In this document: positions 26,194 to 35,181 of the stretch, in pieces
Layout: every line of letters begins with the position of its first letter
Position numbering within the stretch: position 1 is the first letter of the stretch
Assembly: GCA_035604595.1 (NCBI GenBank)
Contig: DATNIE010000006.1
Location: 1-63,819, forward strand
Source: CAIKZZ01 sp035604595
Lineage (GTDB): Bacteria; Pseudomonadota; Gammaproteobacteria; Steroidobacterales; Steroidobacteraceae
Reading direction: 5' to 3'
Length of the DNA stretch: 63,819 nucleotides
Notes under the pieces: model-generated
The model's database searches: none
What the model was told of the DNA's origin: nothing
The model's input: only the letters and a program-made list of their open reading frames with translations
Translations under genes and position numbers: made by a program

Positions 26194-26657
26194 CGCTGTC
26201 GGTGGCGGTGCGGTTCGGCACGCGGCGCCCGTGGGTGCCATCGAAGACCCGTCTGGTGGCATGGGCGCGACTCGCAGCCGGCAAGCGCGCCGGGAGCTCT
26301 GAGCTCGCGATCCGCGTCGTGACGCCGGCCGAGAGCCGGCGGCTCAACCGCGACTATCGCGGCAAGGACCGACCGACCAACGTGCTCAGCTTCCCGGCCG
26401 GCCCTGCGCTTCGCGCGCCGCCCCCGGCGCCGCTCGGGGACCTCGCAATCTGCGCCGGGGTCGTGGCGCGCGAGGCGCGCGCGCAGCACAAGACGCTGGC
26501 GGCGCATTGGGCGCACATGGTCGTGCACGGCACGCTGCACCTGCTCGGCTATGACCACGAAGCCGAGGCCCATGCGCGGCGCATGGAGCGGCGCGAACGC
26601 GCGGTCCTCACGCGGCTCGGCTTCCCCAATCCTTACCGGGCCCACGACCATGGCTGA
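26190..26657 (+). CDS. ybeY: Endoribonuclease YbeY (rRNA maturation factor)
   Basis: A zinc metalloprotein required for 16S rRNA 3'-end maturation and ribosome quality control. The protein is 155 aa. The H-x3-H-x5-H zinc motif is seen as HGTLHLLGYDH, and NRDYRGKDRPTNVLSFP is the conserved N-terminal half. The GTG start overlaps the phoH-like stop, and its own end overlaps the next ATG by 8 nt. Confidence 0.95.
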   Translation: MTLSVAVRFGTRRPWVPSKTRLVAWARLAAGKRAGSSELAIRVVTPAESRRLNRDYRGKDRPTNVLSFPAGPALRAPPPAPLGDLAICAGVVAREARAQHKTLAAHWAHMVVHGTLHLLGYDHEAEAHARRMERRERAVLTRLGFPNPYRAHDHG

Positions 26658-27519
26658 GGCTGAACGACCCGCCGAGCGGCGTGGCTGGCTGTCGCGCCTC
26701 AGGCAGCAGATGTCCGGCGAGCCGCAGGACCGGGCGGCGCTGCTCGAGGAGCTGCGCGAGGCGACTCAGCGCGGCCTGGTCGATGCGGATGCGCTCGAGA
26801 TGCTCGAGGGAGTACTCGCGGTCGGCGAGCTGCACGTCCGCGACATCATGGTGCCGCGCTCGCAGATGACGGTCGTCGAGCGCGACGCCCCGGCCGAGCA
26901 GCTGCTGCCGGTCGTGATCGAGTCCGGCCACTCGCGGTTCCCGGTCATCGGCGAGGATCGCGACGAGGTCGTCGGCATCCTGCTGGCGAAAGACCTGCTG
27001 CGCTACTACGCGGATAACAAGCGCGAGGACTTCGACATTCGCGAGGTGGTGCGACCGGCCGTGTTCATTCCGGAGAGCAAGCGTCTGAACGTGTTGCTCA
27101 AGGACTTCCGCAAGAGCCGGCACCACATGGCGATCGTGGTCGATGAGTACGGCGGCGTCGCGGGCCTGGTGACGGTCGAGGATGTCATCGAACAGATCGT
27201 CGGCGACATTGCCGATGAGTACGACATCGAGGAAGACCACCCGATCCGCCGCGAGAGCGAGCGCCAGTTCACCGTGCGGGGCCTCGCGCGCATCGCGGAG
27301 TTCAACGAATACTTCTCGACCCGCTTCAGCGACGAGGAGTTCGACACGATCGGCGGGCTGGTGGCACAGGCCTTCGGGCGCCTGCCGCGGCGCGGTGAAT
27401 CGGTGCGCATCGGGGAGCTCGAGTTCCGCGTCCTCAGGGCCGACCGCCGCCGGATCGATCTGCTGCGAGTCGTGGCCCCGCGCGACATCGTGCGTGCCGA
27501 AGAGCCCGGCGCCCGATGA
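26650..27519 (+). CDS. ybeX: CBS-domain protein YbeX/CorC
   Basis: A 289-aa soluble protein with two CBS domains (about residues 70-190; VRDIMVPRSQMTVV and FIPESKRLNVLL) and a C-terminal CorC/HlyC domain (FTVRGLARIAEFNEYF). It has no membrane span. The family was first linked to Mg/Co efflux and later to ribosome assembly, which fits its place between ybeY and lnt. ATG 26650 is inside the end of ybeY; the longer frame upstream is a shadow. Confidence 0.93.
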   Translation: MAEAERPAERRGWLSRLRQQMSGEPQDRAALLEELREATQRGLVDADALEMLEGVLAVGELHVRDIMVPRSQMTVVERDAPAEQLLPVVIESGHSRFPVIGEDRDEVVGILLAKDLLRYYADNKREDFDIREVVRPAVFIPESKRLNVLLKDFRKSRHHMAIVVDEYGGVAGLVTVEDVIEQIVGDIADEYDIEEDHPIRRESERQFTVRGLARIAEFNEYFSTRFSDEEFDTIGGLVAQAFGRLPRRGESVRIGELEFRVLRADRRRIDLLRVVAPRDIVRAEEPGAR

Positions 27520-29084
27520 GGGGGGCTGAGGCCGCGCGCGCCGCCGCCGCGGCCCTCAAACGCCACGGCCCCTGGGTCGGGTTCGCGCTCGGCGCGCTGC
27601 AGTCGCTGGCGTTTGCCCCGTTTGCGGTCTGGCCCCTCGGCGTCGCGTGCCTGGCCGCGTTATGGTGGCTGTGGCAGGGCGCGAGCCCGCGCCGCGCGGC
27701 GCTGACGGGATTCGGCTTCGGCGCCGGCCTGTTCCTCGCCGGCACGTACTGGCTCTACACCAGCATCCACGTCTTTGGCCAGGCGCCGCTCGCGCTCGCG
27801 CTGCTGTTGATGCTGGGGCTCGTCGCGATCATGGGGGTGTACACTGCCGTCCTCGCCTGGCTGCTGAGGCGCTTCGCGCCCGACCGGCCGCTGCCAACCC
27901 TGCTCACGGCGTTTCCGGCCGGCTGGGTGCTGCTCGAGTGGTTCCGCGGCTGGTTCCTGTCTGGATTCCCGTGGCTCGCGGTCGGCTACAGCCACCTCGA
28001 TACCCCGCTTGCGGGCTTCGCCCCGGTGGTCGGCATTTACGGCGTCAGCCTCGCCGTGGCACTGACGGCAGGCCTTGCGCTCGCGGCGCTCGAGCTGCGC
28101 GGGCGGACCCGCGCGCTGCTGCTCGGTGCAATCGCCGTGCTGTGGGTCGGCGGCGCGCTGCTCGGCCGGATCGAGTGGACGACACCTGCCGGAGCACCGC
28201 TGACGGTTGCGATCGTGCAGGGGGCGATTCCGCAGGACCTGAAATGGCAGGAGAACAACCGCGACCACACGCTCGAGGTGTACCGCTCGCTGACCCAGCA
28301 GGCGCTCGGCGCGCGGCTAATCGTGTGGCCGGAGGCCGCCTTGCCGCTGCTGTATCACGAGGCCGTGCCGTTTCTTGCGACGCTGTACAAAGATGCGCAG
28401 GCGCGGGGCTCGGATCTCGTCCTCGGCATCGTCAGGTACGACTTCGAGGCGCGCGAGGTCCGCAATGGCCTCGTCGTGCTCGGCGCGCAGCAGGAGTGGT
28501 ACTACAAGCGCCGGCTCGTGCCGTTCGGCGAGTTCTTCCCGGTGCCGGGCTTCGTCCGCGACTGGATGCGCCTCAAGAGTCTCGCCTACGTCGACTTCCT
28601 CGCCGGGGCGCGCGACCAAGGCGCGCTCGATGCGGCCGGCCAGAAGCTCGGGGCCACGATCTGCTACGAGGATGCCTACGCCGCCGAGCAGCTCGCGGTG
28701 CTCGCGGACGCGACGCTGCTCGTCAATGTCAGCAACGATGCGTGGTTCGGGGATTCGACCGCCCCGCACCAGCACCTGCAGATCGCCCGGATGCGGGCGC
28801 TCGAGGCGGGCCGCTGGCTGATTCGCGCGACCAACAACGGAGTCTCGGCGCTGATCGACGAGCGCGGCCGCCTCATCGCGCGGACCCGGCAGTTCGTACC
28901 CGAAGTGCTGACCGGCACGGTCGTTCCCCGGGCCGGGCGCACGCCCTACGCCTATGTCGGCAACTGGCCGGTCATCAGCGTCTGCTTCGCACTGCTGCTC
29001 GCGGTCGCGCCGTGGCGCGGCCGGCGCAGCCCATCGGCCTCGCGCGGGCGGCCCGTGCCCGGTGCCGCTATGATTGGCCCCTGA
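27516..29084 (+). CDS. lnt: Apolipoprotein N-acyltransferase
   Basis: Lnt adds the third acyl chain to outer-membrane lipoproteins in the inner membrane. The 522-aa protein has several N-terminal membrane spans, a periplasmic nitrilase-like domain and a final span. The catalytic triad is visible: Glu273 (WPEAALP), Lys331 (YYKRRLVPFGE) and Cys383 (TICYEDAY). The start overlaps the ybeX stop in ATGA. Confidence 0.96.
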   Translation: MRGAEAARAAAAALKRHGPWVGFALGALQSLAFAPFAVWPLGVACLAALWWLWQGASPRRAALTGFGFGAGLFLAGTYWLYTSIHVFGQAPLALALLLMLGLVAIMGVYTAVLAWLLRRFAPDRPLPTLLTAFPAGWVLLEWFRGWFLSGFPWLAVGYSHLDTPLAGFAPVVGIYGVSLAVALTAGLALAALELRGRTRALLLGAIAVLWVGGALLGRIEWTTPAGAPLTVAIVQGAIPQDLKWQENNRDHTLEVYRSLTQQALGARLIVWPEAALPLLYHEAVPFLATLYKDAQARGSDLVLGIVRYDFEAREVRNGLVVLGAQQEWYYKRRLVPFGEFFPVPGFVRDWMRLKSLAYVDFLAGARDQGALDAAGQKLGATICYEDAYAAEQLAVLADATLLVNVSNDAWFGDSTAPHQHLQIARMRALEAGRWLIRATNNGVSALIDERGRLIARTRQFVPEVLTGTVVPRAGRTPYAYVGNWPVISVCFALLLAVAPWRGRRSPSASRGRPVPGAAMIGP

Positions 29085-29098
29085 CGGAGGGCCAGACC

Positions 29099-30139
29099 AT
29101 GTCGGTTTACAACCCGATGGGCACCGACGGCTTCGAGTTCGTCGAGTACACGGCTCCGGACCCGGAGCTGCTGCGGCGACTGTTCGCCACGATGGGATTC
29201 CCGGCGATCGCCCGGCACCGCTCCAAGAACGTCACGCTGCACCGCCAGGGCGATATCAACTTCATCATCAATGCCGAGCCCGCGGGCTTCGGCCAGCAGT
29301 TCGCGCGCGCCCACGGCCCGTCGGCCTGCGCGATGGCATTCCGGGTCAAGGATGCGGCGTTCGCCTTCCGGCGGGCGCTTGCGCTCGGCGCGAAGCCGGG
29401 TCCTGCGAGCGCGGGCCCGATGGAGCTCAACATCCCGTGCATCGAGGGGATCGGCGGCAGCCTCATCTACCTCGTCGACCGCTACGGCGAGCGTACGATC
29501 TATGACGTCGACTTCCTCAGTCTCGCGCCGGCGACCGCCGACGCCGGCACCGGGCTGACGGTCATCGACCACCTGACCCACAACGTCCGCCGCGGCAACA
29601 TGAACCTGTGGTCCGGATTCTACGAGAAGCTGTTTGATTTCCGCGAGATCCGCTACTTCGACATCGAGGGCAAGAAGACGGGGCTGGTATCGCGGGCGAT
29701 GACCTCGCCGTGCGGCAAGATCCGCATTCCGATCAACGAGAGCCAGGACGACAAGAGCCAGATCGAGGAGTACCTGAGCGAATACCGCGGTGAGGGCATC
29801 CAGCACATCGCGCTCGCGAGCCGCGCAATCCTCGCGACCGTTGACGTGCTGCGCGCGCGCGGGGTTGAATTCCAGGACACGCCCGATACCTACTACGACG
29901 CTGTCGATCAGCGCGTCGTCGGGCACCACGAGAACGTGGCCGAGCTGAAGCGGCGGCGGATCCTGATCGATGGCAGCGCCGAGTCCGGCATCCTGCTGCA
30001 GATATTCACCCGCAACGTCATCGGCCCGATTTTCTTTGAGATAATCGAGCGCAAGGGCAACGAAGGCTTCGGCGAGGGCAATTTCCGCGCCCTGTTCGAG
30101 TCGATCGAGCTTGACCAGATGCGGCGTGGAGTGATCTGA
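29099..30139 (+). CDS. hppD: 4-hydroxyphenylpyruvate dioxygenase
   Basis: HPPD converts 4-hydroxyphenylpyruvate to homogentisate in tyrosine catabolism. The ATG at 29099 has GGAGG upstream and gives 346 aa; a far longer in-frame reading is a shadow of lnt. The iron ligands of the vicinal-oxygen-chelate fold are His158 (IDHLTHN), His236 (GIQHIAL) and Glu314 (FFEIIERKG). The next gene, a class I aminotransferase starting 2 nt after its stop codon, would supply its substrate. No homogentisate dioxygenase gene is in the window. Confidence 0.96.
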   Translation: MSVYNPMGTDGFEFVEYTAPDPELLRRLFATMGFPAIARHRSKNVTLHRQGDINFIINAEPAGFGQQFARAHGPSACAMAFRVKDAAFAFRRALALGAKPGPASAGPMELNIPCIEGIGGSLIYLVDRYGERTIYDVDFLSLAPATADAGTGLTVIDHLTHNVRRGNMNLWSGFYEKLFDFREIRYFDIEGKKTGLVSRAMTSPCGKIRIPINESQDDKSQIEEYLSEYRGEGIQHIALASRAILATVDVLRARGVEFQDTPDTYYDAVDQRVVGHHENVAELKRRRILIDGSAESGILLQIFTRNVIGPIFFEIIERKGNEGFGEGNFRALFESIELDQMRRGVI

Positions 30140-30140
30140 G

Positions 30141-31334
30141 ATGCTGAACACGCTCGAGCCCCAGCCACCGGATGCGCTGCTCGGAGTGATGGCGGCGTTC
30201 GCGGCCGACCCGGAGCCGGCGAAGCTCGACCTCGGCGTCGGGGTGTACCGCGACGCCACCGGCGTGACGCCTATCATGGCGGCGGTGCGCGCCGCCGAAC
30301 GCGAGGTGCTGCAGCGCCAGTCCACGAAGACCTACGTCGGCGCGGCCGGCAACCGCGCCTTCGCCGCCGTGATCGAGGAGCTCGCGCTCGGCGCGGGTCA
30401 CGCGGCGCGGACGGCCGGGCGTGTCGTGACGCTGCAGACGCCGGGTGGCTGCGGGGCCTTGCGGCTCGGCGCCGACCTGATCGTCCGGGCAGGGCGGGGC
30501 GCGCGCGTGCTCGTCAGTGATCCGACCTGGGCGAACCACCTGCCGCTGATCGGTGGCGCCGGCCTTGCGGTGGATACCTACCCGTACTACGAGCGCGCGA
30601 CCGGCGCGGTCACCTTCGAGGCGATGCTCGCATCGCTCGAGCGGCTGCCAGCGGGGAATGTCGTTCTGCTGCAGGCGTCCTGCCACAACCCGACCGGGGC
30701 CGACCTCGACGCGGGACAGTGGCACGTGCTCGCCGAGCTCCTCGGCCGGCGCGGCCTCGTGCCGCTGGTGGATTTCGCCTACCAGGGACTCGGCGAGGGC
30801 CTCGACGCCGACGCGGCCCCGGTCCGGCTGCTCGCCGAGCGGCTGCCCGAGCTGCTGGTGGCGGTGTCCTGTTCGAAGAACTTCGGCCTGTACCGCGAGC
30901 GGGTCGGCGCCGTGATCGCCGTCGCACCGACGGCCGCCGCCGCCGCAATCGTGATGAGCCACCTGCAGGCGCTCGCGCGGCGCATGTACTCGATGCCGCC
31001 AGACCATGGCGCGGCCATCGTGGCCGCGATCGGCGCGAGCCAGACCTTGCGGGCGCAGTGGCTCACTGAGCTCGAGGCGATGCGCTTGCGGATCGCCACC
31101 AACCGGACGCTGCTCGCGGCGGCGCTGCGCGCCGCGACCGGCAGCGCCCGCTTCGACTTCATCGGCGGCCAGCGGGGCATGTTCTCGCTGCTCGGGCTCG
31201 ATGCGGCGGCGGTCAGGATCCTCAAGGACCGCCATCATATCTACGTCGCGCCCGACAGCCGCGTGAACGTCGCGGGCCTGCCCGAGAGCCAGATCGACCG
31301 GCTCGCCACGGCCATCCGCGCCGTCGCCGGCTGA
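30141..31334 (+). CDS. Aromatic/aspartate aminotransferase (class I, AspC/TyrB type)
   Basis: A 397-aa PLP enzyme. Visible are DLGVGVYRD at the start, CHNPTGAD, the PLP lysine in VSCSKNFGLYRERVG, and the substrate-binding Arg in the C-terminal DSRVNVAGL. Its position directly after hppD suggests transamination of tyrosine to 4-hydroxyphenylpyruvate. AspC and TyrB types are hard to separate by sequence alone, so aspartate activity is equally possible. Confidence 0.9.
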   Translation: MLNTLEPQPPDALLGVMAAFAADPEPAKLDLGVGVYRDATGVTPIMAAVRAAEREVLQRQSTKTYVGAAGNRAFAAVIEELALGAGHAARTAGRVVTLQTPGGCGALRLGADLIVRAGRGARVLVSDPTWANHLPLIGGAGLAVDTYPYYERATGAVTFEAMLASLERLPAGNVVLLQASCHNPTGADLDAGQWHVLAELLGRRGLVPLVDFAYQGLGEGLDADAAPVRLLAERLPELLVAVSCSKNFGLYRERVGAVIAVAPTAAAAAIVMSHLQALARRMYSMPPDHGAAIVAAIGASQTLRAQWLTELEAMRLRIATNRTLLAAALRAATGSARFDFIGGQRGMFSLLGLDAAAVRILKDRHHIYVAPDSRVNVAGLPESQIDRLATAIRAVAG

Positions 31335-31339
31335 CGGGA

Positions 31340-31357
31340 GGGTGGCGCCCGCCACCC
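31340..31357 (+). other. Stem-loop after the aminotransferase gene
   Basis: GGGTGGC (31340-31346) pairs perfectly with GCCACCC (31351-31357) around a 4-nt loop, 5 bp after the aminotransferase stop. No T-run follows. The remaining 156 bp to leuS hold no recognisable gene or strong promoter. Confidence 0.5.
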
Positions 31358-31513
31358 GCCGTCGCGGCCGGGGCCCTGCTGGCCTCCCGGATTACCGGCC
31401 AGGCGCGCTCCCGCCCGCCCTGGCGCCGGGGTGCCGGTCGCCGTGCGCCGGGCAGGGAGCCGGGGCCGCGTTCCGGTATCCTTGACCGCCGTCTGTCGCG
31501 GTCCCCACGATCC

Positions 31514-34108
31514 ATGCACGAGAACTACGACCCCGCCGCCGTCGAAGCCGCGGCCCAGCGTCATTGGCAGGACCGCGGCACGTTTCGCGCCGCCGAGGAC
31601 CCGGCGCGGCCGAAGTATTACTGCCTGAGCATGTTCCCCTATCCGAGCGGGCGGCTGCACATGGGGCACGTGCGCAACTACACGATCGGCGATGTCATTT
31701 CACGTTTCATGCGCATGCAGGGCTGCAACGTGCTGCAGCCGATGGGCTGGGACGCTTTCGGGCTGCCGGCCGAGAACGCCGCCATCGCCAACGGAGTGCC
31801 GCCGGCCAAGTGGACCCACGACAATATCGCGACGATGAAGCGGCAGCTGAAGGCACTGGGCTTCGGGCTCGACTGGAGCCGGGAGCTCGCGACCTGCCGG
31901 CCCGAGTACTACCGCTGGAACCAGTGGTTGTTCCTGCGAATGCTGGAGCGAGGCATCGCCTACAAGCGCAGCGGCACCGTGAACTGGGATCCGGTCGACC
32001 AAACCGTGCTCGCCAATGAGCAGGTCATCGACGGTCGCGGCTGGCGGACGGGCGCGCCGGTCGAGAAGCGCGACATCCCGATGTACTACCTCGGCATCAC
32101 CGCCTATGCCGAGGAGCTGCTCGGCGCGCTCGAGCGGCTCGACGGCTGGCCGGAGCGCGTCCGGACGATGCAGGCCAACTGGATCGGCCGCAGCGAAGGC
32201 GTCAACATCGCCTTCCCGTATCGGCTGAACGGCGAACGCCGGCTGCTGCGCGTGTTCACGACGCGCACCGACACGCTGATGGGCGTGAGTTTCGTCGCGG
32301 TGGCGGCGGAGCATCCGCTCGCCGCGCACGCGGCCGCCTCGAACCCCTCCCTCGCGGCGTTCGTCGAGGAGTGCAAGCGCGGCAGCATCATGGAGGCCGA
32401 CCTCGCGACGATGGAAAAGAAGGGGATGCCGACCGCTCTGACGGTCAGCCATCCGCTGACCGGCGCTGCGCTGCCGGTCTGGGTCGGCAACTACGTGCTG
32501 ATGGGTTATGGCGAGGGCGCCCTGATGGGCGTGCCGGGCCACGACGAGCGCGACTGGGCGTTCGCCAAGAAATACGGTCTGCCGATTCTGCCGGTCATCG
32601 ACGTCGGCGGGCAGACCTACTCGACCGAGCGCTGGCAGCCGTGGTACGTCGATCACGGCCGCTGCGTTCGGTCGGGACGGTACGACGGCCTCGACTACGC
32701 CACCGCCACGCACCGGATCGCCGCGGATCTCGCGGCACAGGGCCTCGGCCAGCTGCAGGTCCAGTGGCGGCTGCGGGACTGGGGAATTTCCCGCCAGCGG
32801 TACTGGGGCTGCCCGATTCCGATCGTCCACTGCGAACGGTGCGGCGACGTTCCGGTGCCGGACGAGCAGCTGCCGGTGCTGCTTCCGGAGGACCTGGTCC
32901 CGGACGGCAGCGGCAACCCGCTCGCGAAGTCCGCGGCGTTCGTCAACTGCACGTGTCCATCGTGCGGGCAGCCGGCCCGGCGCGAGACGGACACGATGGA
33001 CACGTTCGTCGATTCATCGTGGTATTTCATGCGCTACGCCTCGGCGGACAACGAGCGCGCCATGGTCGACGCACGCGTCGGCTACTGGCTGCCGGTCGAC
33101 CAGTACGTCGGCGGCATCGAGCACGCGATCCTGCACCTGCTGTACGCCCGCTTCTGGACCAGGGTCATGCGCGACCTGGGACTGGTGGCGATCGATGAGC
33201 CGTTCGCGAAGCTGTTGACCCAGGGCATGGTTCGCAACTCCATCTTCCTTCGCAAGCCTGCCGCCGGCCGCGTCGTGTACTACAACCCGGCCGATGTTGA
33301 GGTGCTGACCGATGCGACCGGTGCGGCGAGCGGCGCGCGGCTGCGCAGCGACGGCGGGCCGGTGGAGTCGGGCGGCATCGGCACGATGTCCAAGTCCAAG
33401 AACAACGGGGTCGACCCGCAGGCGATCATCGACCGCTTCGGGGCCGATACGGCGCGCCTGTTCATGATGTTCGCGGCCCCGCCCGACCTGTCGCTCGACT
33501 GGTCCGACGAGGCCGCGGAGGGCATGTACCGGTTCCTGAAGCGGCTGTGGAGGGCCGTGCACACGCACGTGACGAGAGGCCGGCCGGTGCCGCTCGACCC
33601 GCCGGCGCTGGGCGCGCCCGCGAGGGCGCTGCGGCGCCTCGCGCACCAGACGCTCGCCAAGGTGACCGACGACATTGGCCGGCGGCGGACGTTCAACACC
33701 GCAATCGCCGCGGTGATGGAGCTGCTGAACGCCGTCCACGGCTTCGAGGACCAGGACCCGCAGGCCCGCGCGGTCGTGCAGGAGGCACTCGAGTTCGCGG
33801 TGCTGGCGCTCTCGCCGGTGATTCCGCACATCACCCACGCGCTGTGGCGCGAACTCGGCCACGAGCGCGCCGTGACGGAGGAGCCATGGCCGCGCCCGGA
33901 TCCGGCGGCGCTGGTACAGGATGCGATCGAGCTCGTCGTGCAGGTGAACGGCAAGCTGCGCGGCCGCGTGACCGTGCCGGCGGCGGCGGTCGACAGCGAG
34001 ATTCGTGCGGCGGCGCTCGCCGATCCGACCGTCCGCAAGTTCGTCGGTGAGCAGCCGGTGCGCAAGGTCGTCGTCGTCCCTGGCAAGCTCGTCAATGTGG
34101 TGGTCTGA
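31514..34108 (+). CDS. leuS: Leucyl-tRNA synthetase
   Basis: LeuRS charges tRNA-Leu and edits misactivated amino acids. The 864-aa protein has the HIGH-type motif HMGH (49-52, in PYPSGRLHMGHVRNY) and a CP1 editing domain. The KMSKS loop reads TMSKS (624-628), so the first Lys is Thr. The C-terminal VNGKLRGRV end is complete. lptE begins at the base after the stop codon, so the two are probably coupled. Confidence 0.97.
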   Translation: MHENYDPAAVEAAAQRHWQDRGTFRAAEDPARPKYYCLSMFPYPSGRLHMGHVRNYTIGDVISRFMRMQGCNVLQPMGWDAFGLPAENAAIANGVPPAKWTHDNIATMKRQLKALGFGLDWSRELATCRPEYYRWNQWLFLRMLERGIAYKRSGTVNWDPVDQTVLANEQVIDGRGWRTGAPVEKRDIPMYYLGITAYAEELLGALERLDGWPERVRTMQANWIGRSEGVNIAFPYRLNGERRLLRVFTTRTDTLMGVSFVAVAAEHPLAAHAAASNPSLAAFVEECKRGSIMEADLATMEKKGMPTALTVSHPLTGAALPVWVGNYVLMGYGEGALMGVPGHDERDWAFAKKYGLPILPVIDVGGQTYSTERWQPWYVDHGRCVRSGRYDGLDYATATHRIAADLAAQGLGQLQVQWRLRDWGISRQRYWGCPIPIVHCERCGDVPVPDEQLPVLLPEDLVPDGSGNPLAKSAAFVNCTCPSCGQPARRETDTMDTFVDSSWYFMRYASADNERAMVDARVGYWLPVDQYVGGIEHAILHLLYARFWTRVMRDLGLVAIDEPFAKLLTQGMVRNSIFLRKPAAGRVVYYNPADVEVLTDATGAASGARLRSDGGPVESGGIGTMSKSKNNGVDPQAIIDRFGADTARLFMMFAAPPDLSLDWSDEAAEGMYRFLKRLWRAVHTHVTRGRPVPLDPPALGAPARALRRLAHQTLAKVTDDIGRRRTFNTAIAAVMELLNAVHGFEDQDPQARAVVQEALEFAVLALSPVIPHITHALWRELGHERAVTEEPWPRPDPAALVQDAIELVVQVNGKLRGRVTVPAAAVDSEIRAAALADPTVRKFVGEQPVRKVVVVPGKLVNVVV

Positions 34109-34603
34109 GTGATTCGCAGGCACGCATCGTGGCTCGCGCTGCTGCCGCTCGTGGCGGCGGCCGGCTGCGGCTTTCACCTGCGCGGCGCCAGCCGCCTGCC
34201 GCAGGCGTTTCAGGCCACCTACGTCGACTCCGCCGATCACTACACGGACTTCCACCGGGCGCTCGGCGAGGCATTGCGCGCCTCAGGTAGCCGCGTCGTC
34301 GCGCGGGCCGAAGACGCCGGGGCGACGGTCGAGGTGCTGCGCGACGACACCGGGCAACGCGTGCTGTCGGTGTCGGCCACCAACGTGCCGACCGAGTATG
34401 ACGTGTACTACACGGTGCGCTATCGCGTGCGGATCGGCACGCACGAGGCTCTGCCACCGCAGACGCTGACCCTGACGCGCGACTACAGCTTCGTAGAAAC
34501 AGCCGCGCTGGCGAAGGAGCAGGAGCAGGAAATCATCCGTGCGGCCCTCGCGCGCGACCTCGCGGCCCTCGTGATGCGCCGCCTCGCGGCGCTGCCGCCG
34601 TGA
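34109..34603 (+). CDS. lptE: LPS-assembly lipoprotein LptE
   Basis: LptE plugs the LptD barrel and helps place LPS in the outer membrane. The 164-aa protein starts with GTG and has a signal peptide with the lipobox AAAGC followed by GFHLRG, the family hallmark. The VPTEYDVYYTVRYRV strand and the long C-terminal helix (AKEQEQEIIRAALARDLAALVMRRL) are typical. In known relatives holA follows directly; here four other genes intervene. Confidence 0.93.
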   Translation: MIRRHASWLALLPLVAAAGCGFHLRGASRLPQAFQATYVDSADHYTDFHRALGEALRASGSRVVARAEDAGATVEVLRDDTGQRVLSVSATNVPTEYDVYYTVRYRVRIGTHEALPPQTLTLTRDYSFVETAALAKEQEQEIIRAALARDLAALVMRRLAALPP

Positions 34604-35133
34604 GCGCGACGCCCGCGGCCGAGCCGGGCGAGCTCGCCGGACCCGGCCCGGTACTTGCAATCGGCGAGGGCTACACCGCCGAGCTTCGGGCATTGCTCGG
34701 CCGCTTCGCTGTTGAACTTAAGCTCGTGCCGCGAGGCGTGCCGATTCCGGGCAGCTACTGGGGCGAGCCGGAAGCGGGCGTCGTTGCCGGCACCATCTGG
34801 GCACGCGAGGACACGCCGGTCCACTCCGTGTTGCACGAGGCCTGCCACGTGCTGTGCATGGATGGCGGACGGCGCATGGCGCTGACGCGCGATGCCGGCG
34901 GGGACTTCGACGAGGAGAATGCTGTGTGCTGCCTGCAGATCCTGCTCGCGGCCGAGCTCCCGGGCATCGGCGCTGAGCGGCTGATGCGCGACATGGATGC
35001 GTGGGGCTACACGTTCCGGCTGGGATCGGCGCGCGCCTGGTATGCGCGGGAGGCGGCCGACGCGCGCGGCTGGCTGATGCGCCACGGCCTGCTCGATACG
35101 CGCGGGCGCCTGACCGGACGGAGGCGCGCCTGA
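34600..35133 (+). CDS. Predicted HExxH zinc metallopeptidase-like protein
   Basis: A 177-aa protein without a signal peptide. It carries an HExxH zinc-binding motif (residues 79-83, HEACH, in SVLHEACHVLCMDGG) and downstream acidic residues (DEENAV, about 104-109) that could supply a third ligand. I cannot name the family from the sequence. The GTG start overlaps the lptE stop (GTGA), so it is translated as part of the leuS-lptE operon. It could be a true peptidase or a non-catalytic zinc protein. Confidence 0.65.
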   Translation: MSATPAAEPGELAGPGPVLAIGEGYTAELRALLGRFAVELKLVPRGVPIPGSYWGEPEAGVVAGTIWAREDTPVHSVLHEACHVLCMDGGRRMALTRDAGGDFDEENAVCCLQILLAAELPGIGAERLMRDMDAWGYTFRLGSARAWYAREAADARGWLMRHGLLDTRGRLTGRRRA

Positions 35134-35181
35134 TGGGGCACGGCGCGGTACTGTTGCGCGTCCCCACCGATCCGCCGCGCC

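Noticed and set aside
27647..29098. Upstream in-frame extension of hppD through lnt
   Set aside because: Lnt is clearly encoded in another frame with its full triad; the extension has no homology and hppD has its own GGAGG-ATG.
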